A stretch of DNA of 64,000 bases, taken from positions 1,824,501-1,888,500 of the forward strand of contig NZ_CP044125.1 of the NCBI RefSeq assembly GCF_016864575.1. The letters are read 5' to 3'. Both the position numbers and the translations under genes were made by a program. Of this stretch, positions 59,409 to 64,000 are shown in pieces. Position 1 is the first letter of the stretch; each line of letters opens with the position of its first letter. This DNA comes from Rhizobium sp. BG4. GTDB taxonomy: Bacteria > Pseudomonadota > Alphaproteobacteria > Rhizobiales > Rhizobiaceae. A model generated the notes under the pieces. That model was not told where the DNA came from. It did not search any database and worked only from the letters and a program-made list of their open reading frames with translations.

Positions 59409-60731
59409 TTACTTTGCGGAAACCGCCTTTTCCGGGTTCGGCGGGAAGGCCGGATCGGTCTTCTTGCCGCGGAGCAGGTCCAGCGCATAGTTGAGCTGGA
59501 CGTCGTCCTTCGGATCCGGCGGGACGTAGGCAACAGAGCCGGAGCCTTCGTCCGTCTCGCTCTGGCCCTTGATGTGGCCGCGCAGGCTGGATTCGCCCTC
59601 GGTCACCATCTTGCCCTTCAGATCGTCCGGAAGCGGCTCGTCGACCTTGATGTCAGGCGTGATGCCGGTGCCCTGGATCGAGCGGCCCGAAGGCGTGTAA
59701 TAGAGCGCTGTCGTCAGGCGCAGGGCGCCGTTTTCTCCGAGCGGGATGATCGTCTGGACCGAGCCCTTGCCGAACGAGCGGGTGCCGAGCACCGTTGCGC
59801 GGCGCAGATCCTGCAGAGCGCCTGCGACGATTTCCGAAGCGGAAGCCGAGCCGCCGTTGATCAGCACGATCACCGGCTTGCCGTCGGTCAGGTCACCCGG
59901 GCCGGCGTTCCAGCGGCGGGTTTCATCCGGGTTGCGGCCGCGGGTGGAGACCACTTCGCCGCGCTCCAGCAACGCGTCGGAAACCTTGATCGCCTGGTCG
60001 AGCAAACCGCCCGGATTGAGGCGCAGGTCGAGGACGTAGCCCTTCAGCTTGTCGGCCGGAACGGTTGCCTTGATCTTGGTGATTGCCTTTTCGAGATCCG
60101 GATAGGTCTTCTCGGTGAAGGAGATGACGCGCAGGTAGCCAACATCGTCCTCGACGCGAGACTTCACGGCCTGTACGGCCACGACGTCACGGACGATCGT
60201 CAGTTCGATCGGCTTGTCGGCTCCCTTGCGGATAAGCGTCAGCTTGATCGGCGTGTTGATGGCGCCGCGCATCTTCTCAACGGCGTCTTCCAGCTTCAGG
60301 CCGCGGACCGACTGGCCGTCGATTTCGGAGATGTAGTCGCCTGCGAGAACACCGGCCTTGGCTGCCGGAGTGTCGTCAATCGGGGTGATGACCTTGACGA
60401 GCTCGTCTTCCATGGTGACTTCGATGCCGAGACCGCCGAATTCACCCTTGGTCTGGGTGCTCATGTCCTCGGCGTCCTTGGCATTCATGTAGCTCGAATG
60501 CGGGTCGAGGGAGGAAAGCATGCCGTTGATGGCATTTTCGACGAGCTTGTTCTCGTCCGGTGGCGTCACGTACTGGGCGCGCACACGTTCGAAAACATCA
60601 CCGAATACCGAGAGCTCCTTGTAGGTGGATGCTCCCGCCGCCTCGGCGGGCACGCCTGCCGAATAGATGACGCTCATCGCGGTCGCACCCATCAATGCGC
60701 CGACCAGAACAAGAGAAGCCCTACGAATCAT
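59409..60731 (-). CDS. ctpA: Carboxyl-terminal processing protease CtpA (S41A)
   Basis: Periplasmic or membrane-anchored tail-specific protease, 440 residues from ATG 60731. A signal anchor (RRASLVLVGALMGATAMSVIY), the PDZ domain (FGGLGIEVTMEDELVKVITP, DDTPAAKAGVLAGDYI) and the S41 catalytic domain follow, with nucleophile Ser in NGGSASASEIVAGAL and general-base Lys in SFGKGSVQT. A longer upstream frame is rejected because it would read through the end of envC. The start overlaps the envC stop by 11 bases. Confidence 0.94.
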   Translation of the reverse strand: MIRRASLVLVGALMGATAMSVIYSAGVPAEAAGASTYKELSVFGDVFERVRAQYVTPPDENKLVENAINGMLSSLDPHSSYMNAKDAEDMSTQTKGEFGGLGIEVTMEDELVKVITPIDDTPAAKAGVLAGDYISEIDGQSVRGLKLEDAVEKMRGAINTPIKLTLIRKGADKPIELTIVRDVVAVQAVKSRVEDDVGYLRVISFTEKTYPDLEKAITKIKATVPADKLKGYVLDLRLNPGGLLDQAIKVSDALLERGEVVSTRGRNPDETRRWNAGPGDLTDGKPVIVLINGGSASASEIVAGALQDLRRATVLGTRSFGKGSVQTIIPLGENGALRLTTALYYTPSGRSIQGTGITPDIKVDEPLPDDLKGKMVTEGESSLRGHIKGQSETDEGSGSVAYVPPDPKDDVQLNYALDLLRGKKTDPAFPPNPEKAVSAK

Positions 60732-62175
60732 TGCGTGCCTTTCCAGTGTCTTTGGCGGTCCACCACGGCCGGGAATCGACCGGTTTACCGTCTTTTCGAA
60801 ATTCAATGTAAAGCGTTGGAAGGTTTGTTTCCAGCGCCAATGCTGTCGCGCTTGCCACTCTTTTTGCGCCCATCGCCGCAAGCGGTTCACCGGCAAAAAC
60901 GAACTTGCCCTGGCGGGTGCTGATGGTGTCCATCCCCGATAGAACCAGGTGGTAACCGTCGCCCGTATCAAGAATGATCATCTGGCCATAGCTGCGGAAG
61001 GCGCCGGCATAAACCACCAGTCCGTCCGCCGGTGCGGTGACCACCGATGCCGGGTTGGTCGCCAGCGTCATGCCCATGGCCTCGTGCCCGGTGCCGTCTG
61101 CATCGCCGAACTGACGCAGAATATCGCCCGCCACGGGCAGCTCCAGCTTCGCCTTCAATTCTCCGAACGGATATGCGGGCGCAATGCGGTTTTTATCGGG
61201 CACACCGCTGTCTGCCAGGGCCTTCGCCTGGGCCCTTTGTTCATCGGTCAGAAGCTTGCGATTTTCCTCTTCACGACGGGCCGCCTCGGCGGCGTCGCGC
61301 ACGGAAGAGATTTCCGATTCCATCGATGCGACGAGGCCTTCGAGCGTCGTCGCCTGGCCGGCCAGCTCTTCGGAATGCTTCTTTTCGGCCTCCAGCTCGG
61401 CGGCGTTGCTGCGGCTCAGCTTGTCGTTTTCGGCGAGCAGCAGGTCCATGCGCCGCTCTTCCTCGATGCCGTTGGTCATCGTCGCCGTCAGGTCGGCGCG
61501 TTCCTTGGTGCTGGCTGCCTGCAAGGCGGCGAGATTGGTCAGGTCAGCAGCTAACTTATCGGTTTCCTTGCGCATTCCCGGCACGACAGCGCCGAGCAGA
61601 ATGGCGCTGCGGACGGATGCGAGTGCGTCATCGGGGGTTACCAGAAGCGCCGGCGGCGGGTTGCGGCCCATGCGCTGCAGTGCTGCCAGCACCTCGGCGA
61701 GCAGGCCGCGGCGATCATGCAGCGAGCGGCGAATGCCGTCTTCCTTGACGCCGAGATCGGCGAGCTTCTTCTCGCTGTCGAGGATCTGCTTTTCCAGCGT
61801 CTTGCGGCGGGTAGCGGAATCGATCAGCGCCTGACGAATGGTCGTGCTGCTCTTGTCGAGATCGGCGATGCTCTTCTCAAGCTCGTTCACTTTGTCTGAC
61901 GAAAGATTGATCGTCTTCGAGAGAGCATCGAGCTCGGCGCGGGTCTCGTCACGCTTCTTGGCGAGCTCTGCGGCCGGATCCGGCGGCGGTGCTTCTGCGG
62001 CTTGAGGCGTTGTCGGTGGTGCGGCAGGCGCAGGTGTGGCCTCGTCACCGCTCTGAGCGGGTGCATCCTGCGCTTTCGATGGAAGCGGCAAGAGGGAAGG
62101 CACGGCTGCCGCGGTAAGACCCGCCGCAAGAAGAGGCAAAATCAGGCTCGTTCGCTTGCGGGCGCGTCGTGTCAT
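60721..62175 (-). CDS. envC: EnvC-like murein hydrolase activator (degenerate LytM/M23)
   Basis: 484-residue periplasmic protein: a basic signal peptide (RRARKRTSLILPLLAAGLTAAAV), a proline/alanine linker, long coiled-coil (about residues 85-300) and a C-terminal LytM domain. The M23 zinc motifs are degenerate: the HxxxD position reads HEAMG and the HxH position reads HLV. A non-catalytic activator of amidases, as for E. coli EnvC, is therefore likely. The first ATG (62175) is used; the frame also extends to TTG 62190. It is coupled to ctpA. Confidence 0.85.
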   Translation of the reverse strand: MTRRARKRTSLILPLLAAGLTAAAVPSLLPLPSKAQDAPAQSGDEATPAPAAPPTTPQAAEAPPPDPAAELAKKRDETRAELDALSKTINLSSDKVNELEKSIADLDKSSTTIRQALIDSATRRKTLEKQILDSEKKLADLGVKEDGIRRSLHDRRGLLAEVLAALQRMGRNPPPALLVTPDDALASVRSAILLGAVVPGMRKETDKLAADLTNLAALQAASTKERADLTATMTNGIEEERRMDLLLAENDKLSRSNAAELEAEKKHSEELAGQATTLEGLVASMESEISSVRDAAEAARREEENRKLLTDEQRAQAKALADSGVPDKNRIAPAYPFGELKAKLELPVAGDILRQFGDADGTGHEAMGMTLATNPASVVTAPADGLVVYAGAFRSYGQMIILDTGDGYHLVLSGMDTISTRQGKFVFAGEPLAAMGAKRVASATALALETNLPTLYIEFRKDGKPVDSRPWWTAKDTGKARNDS

Positions 62176-62274
62176 GCGTGTTCGGGGCAACTCTCAAAAT
62201 CGCGCGGAGACTAAGCTGATTTGGCAGCTTTGACCAGAAAGATCGCAGCGGCGGAATACACGGCTGCGTGAGGC

Positions 62275-62757
62275 TCAGACCCGGTGGTAGGGATGGCCGG
62301 AGAGGATGGTCACGGCGCGGTAGAGCTGTTCGGCGATCAGAGTGCGGACGATCTGGTGCGGCCATGTCATCTTGCCGAGGCAGAGCGTCATGTCGGCGCG
62401 GTCGTAGAGAGCGGGATCGAGCCCGTCGGCGCCGCCGATCGCGATCGTCAGGTCGCGCTTTCCGTTGTCGCGATAGGTGCCGAGCGTGCTTGCGAAAGCC
62501 TCGCTGTCGAGGGCCTTGCCGCGCTCGTCGAGCAGGATGAGGATGCCGCCATCCGGAAGCGTCTTCAGCAGCATTGCCGCTTCCTCGCGCTTGCGGGTCT
62601 CGGCATTGGAGGCGCGGCTTTCGGCGACTTCGGCAACACGGGAAAATTCGAGGCCTACCGCCGGGCCAGCCTTGGCGAAGCGGTCGAAATAGCGGGCCGC
62701 AAGATCCTTCTCCGGGCCGGATTTGAGCCGCCCCACGGCAAAAAGGCCTATGCGCAT
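62275..62757 (-). CDS. rlmH: 23S rRNA (pseudouridine(1915)-N3)-methyltransferase RlmH
   Basis: SPOUT-class methyltransferase that makes m3-pseudouridine 1915 in 23S rRNA. The 160-residue protein starts MRIGLFAVGRLKSGPE and has the SAM-binding knot with LLDERGKALDSEAFA, IAIGGADGL and the C-terminal HQIVRTLIAEQLYRA. GGAG lies eight bases before the ATG. It sits between rsfS and envC, the usual alphaproteobacterial order. Confidence 0.95.
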   Translation of the reverse strand: MRIGLFAVGRLKSGPEKDLAARYFDRFAKAGPAVGLEFSRVAEVAESRASNAETRKREEAAMLLKTLPDGGILILLDERGKALDSEAFASTLGTYRDNGKRDLTIAIGGADGLDPALYDRADMTLCLGKMTWPHQIVRTLIAEQLYRAVTILSGHPYHRV

Positions 62758-62878
62758 ATCATCCGCTCCTGTTCAGCGCCCTTTAAGAACGCAAAACCGG
62801 CCTACTGAGGCCGGTGTCCATTGTTTCCGGCCTTGCTGCATGCCGCATGTCAGGCGCCGGATGAAGGCCGGGTGCCTG

Positions 62879-63325
62879 TTAGTGGCGCGTTTCTTCGTCC
62901 ATATCCGGAGCGGCCCACATCTTTTCGATGTTGTAGAACTCGCGGATTTCGGGGCGGAAAACGTGCACGATGATATCGCCGGTATCGATCAGGATCCAAT
63001 CGCCACCTTCCTGTCCTTCGACACGAGCGGCACCGAAGCCGTCGTCCTTCAGGTCGGAGAGAAGGTGGTCGGCAATCGCCATGACATGGCGGTTCGATCG
63101 CCCGGAGACCACGACCATGTAGTCGCCCAGCGCAGATTTCCCAGCAATGTCGATGGTGGCGATATCTTCAGCTTTCGAGTCCTCGAGGCTGGCGAGGACG
63201 GCTTGCAGGGCGCGGGCAGCGGCATCGGCGCCACGTTCCGGGCTCTTCGGGATAACGGCGAGCGTTCTTCCCTTGGCGTGTACTGTTGTCAGTGCTTTCC
63301 CTTTCCTGGAATAACAGACATGCAC
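62879..63325 (-). CDS. rsfS: Ribosome silencing factor RsfS (start uncertain)
   Basis: Binds uL14 and prevents joining of the ribosomal subunits when nutrients fall. The core is clear: LASLEDSKAEDIATIDIAG, SGRSNRHVMAIADHL, GDWILIDTGDIIVHVFRPEIREFYNIEKMW. The frame extends to GTG 63325 (148 residues), but no ribosome-binding site is near that codon. CTG 63292 is preceded by AGGAAAGGG at the ideal distance and would give 137 residues. No ATG lies in between. Coordinates given are the longest frame. Confidence 0.9.
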   Translation of the reverse strand: MHVCYSRKGKALTTVHAKGRTLAVIPKSPERGADAAARALQAVLASLEDSKAEDIATIDIAGKSALGDYMVVVSGRSNRHVMAIADHLLSDLKDDGFGAARVEGQEGGDWILIDTGDIIVHVFRPEIREFYNIEKMWAAPDMDEETRH

Positions 63326-63524
63326 ATCAACTGATTTGGATCTTCCAAATCATAGTTAAGATAGGCATCAAACCATTAATCTTTCAAGACACAGGCCCGG
63401 TTTCGTCGCGCGAAGACTTGCGCTGGCGATCAACAATTATGACAGGCCGCAGTCGATGGCGGCGGTGTACAGCGGCAAAGGCCCGGCGTAAAGTGCCGCC
63501 ATTGTTTTAGAAAATGCGGATTAC

Positions 63525-63902
63525 ATGCCCGAGCTCGCCAAGAACAATCTCATTCCGGTGCTCCGTATCAGCTTCCCGCACGAGGATCGCCTCGGCCGCG
63601 GCAAGATGGAGCTTCTCGAGCATATTCGCGAAACAGGATCGATTTCGGCGGCGGGCAGGGCGATGGACATGTCCTATCGCCGCGCCTGGCTGCTGGTCAG
63701 CGACATGAACCGGATGTTCAAGCAGCCGGTCGTCGAATCGCAGCGGGGTGGCCAGAAGGGTGGCGGTGCGGCGCTGACGCCGTTCGGCGAGGAGCTGCTC
63801 GCCTGCTTCCGCCGGATGGAAGCGACAGTGCGCACGACCCTTGCCAGCGAGCTCGCCTGGCTCGAAGACAACCGCAGCCCTGCCGATGGCGGACAGCGCT
63901 GA
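63525..63902 (+). CDS. ModE-like winged-helix regulator, DNA-binding domain only
   Basis: 125-residue protein that has only the LysR-type winged helix of ModE (GKMELLEHIRETGSISAAGRAMDMSYRRAWLLVSDMN, read in parts, then GGGAALTPFGEELL). It lacks the C-terminal molybdate-binding (TOBE) domains of E. coli ModE, as in many alphaproteobacteria. It may control the mod genes: a modC-like gene converges with it directly. Other single-domain relatives exist, so the target remains inference. Confidence 0.85.
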   Translation: MPELAKNNLIPVLRISFPHEDRLGRGKMELLEHIRETGSISAAGRAMDMSYRRAWLLVSDMNRMFKQPVVESQRGGQKGGGAALTPFGEELLACFRRMEATVRTTLASELAWLEDNRSPADGGQR

Positions 63903-64000
63903 TTACGGCTGCAGCGCCACCGTCTTTATGATGGCGTAGACGGGCTTGCCCGGCGCCAATGCCAGTCTCTCGACAGAGAGCGCAGTGATGCGCGACAGCA
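63903..64000 (-). CDS. modC: Molybdate ABC transporter ATPase ModC, C-terminal end (partial)
   Basis: The minus strand reads LSRITALSVERLALAPGKP then VYAIIKTVALQP and TAA. This pattern (short beta strands with LAPGxPVYAxIKxVAL) is the end of the ModC TOBE domain. The stop is one base after the stop codon of the ModE-like gene. Only 32 codons are in the window, so the call depends on context plus this short match. Confidence 0.7.
   Translation of the reverse strand, partial: LSRITALSVERLALAPGKPVYAIIKTVALQP

Overview
The window is a contiguous, gene-dense, high-GC alphaproteobacterial chromosome segment, most likely from a Rhizobium species (Rhizobiaceae). This rests on recognisable rhizobial proteins (ParA/ParB, the DUF1013 protein TrcR, a 1592-residue NAD-glutamate dehydrogenase, a rhizobial-type flagellin) and on alphaproteobacterial DNA signals: parS (TGTTTCACGTGAAACA), an SOS box of the form GAAC-N7-GAAC, and tandem Pho boxes. 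No rRNA, tRNA, insertion sequence, prophage or CRISPR array was seen. The rho gene is cut at the left edge and a modC-like gene at the right edge.

Region by region. 1-6.9 kb is the origin-proximal block rho-mnmE-mnmG-rsmG-parA-parB, with three parS sites between mnmE and rsmG. 6.9-11 kb (minus) carries holA-lptE-leuS. 11.2-18.7 kb holds a PLP-binding protein, two AMP-forming acyl-CoA synthetases (propionyl- and acetyl-type), an orphan flagellin, trcR, a secreted nuclease and an SDHAF4-like assembly factor. 18.8-30.9 kb has htpX-rsmB, a heparinase II/III-like protein, purH, a UMF1-type MFS transporter and the large glutamate dehydrogenase. 31-36.5 kb has pdxY, a beta-carbonic anhydrase, a GGDEF diguanylate cyclase, a lytic transglycosylase and asd.

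36.6-43.2 kb is the most distinctive part. A 39-codon small gene lies upstream of asd. A triple Pho box precedes a secreted alkaline phosphatase whose reading frame is broken in a GGGG run. A co-directional trio follows: a Tat-type DUF3299-like protein, an ABC ATPase and an FtsX-like permease with a nine-histidine periplasmic stretch. I infer a metal (possibly zinc) ABC system next to a metal-dependent phosphatase. A sugar/organic-acid-type MHS transporter with a large extra loop comes next.

43.3-50.4 kb carries two PAP2 phosphatases, leuB (with a fourth, distant parS-like site at its 3' end), a serine/threonine dehydratase-like enzyme, leuD, a VOC protein, a CoA-ester lyase and small proteins. 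50.6-56.4 kb is the SOS mutasome cassette imuA-imuB-dnaE2 behind a LexA box. 56.6-57.4 kb encodes a Bfd-type ferredoxin and bacterioferritin. 57.6-63.3 kb (minus) is a conserved envelope/RNA block: rsfS-rlmH-envC-ctpA-yibQ-like-rppH. The window closes with a one-domain ModE-like regulator convergent with modC.

Most of the window is ordinary core genome. The points that merit a second look are the phosphatase/His-rich ABC locus, the parS distribution, the 39-codon gene, the long imuA/imuB overlap, a possible CTG start in rsfS and the orphan flagellin promoter repeats.
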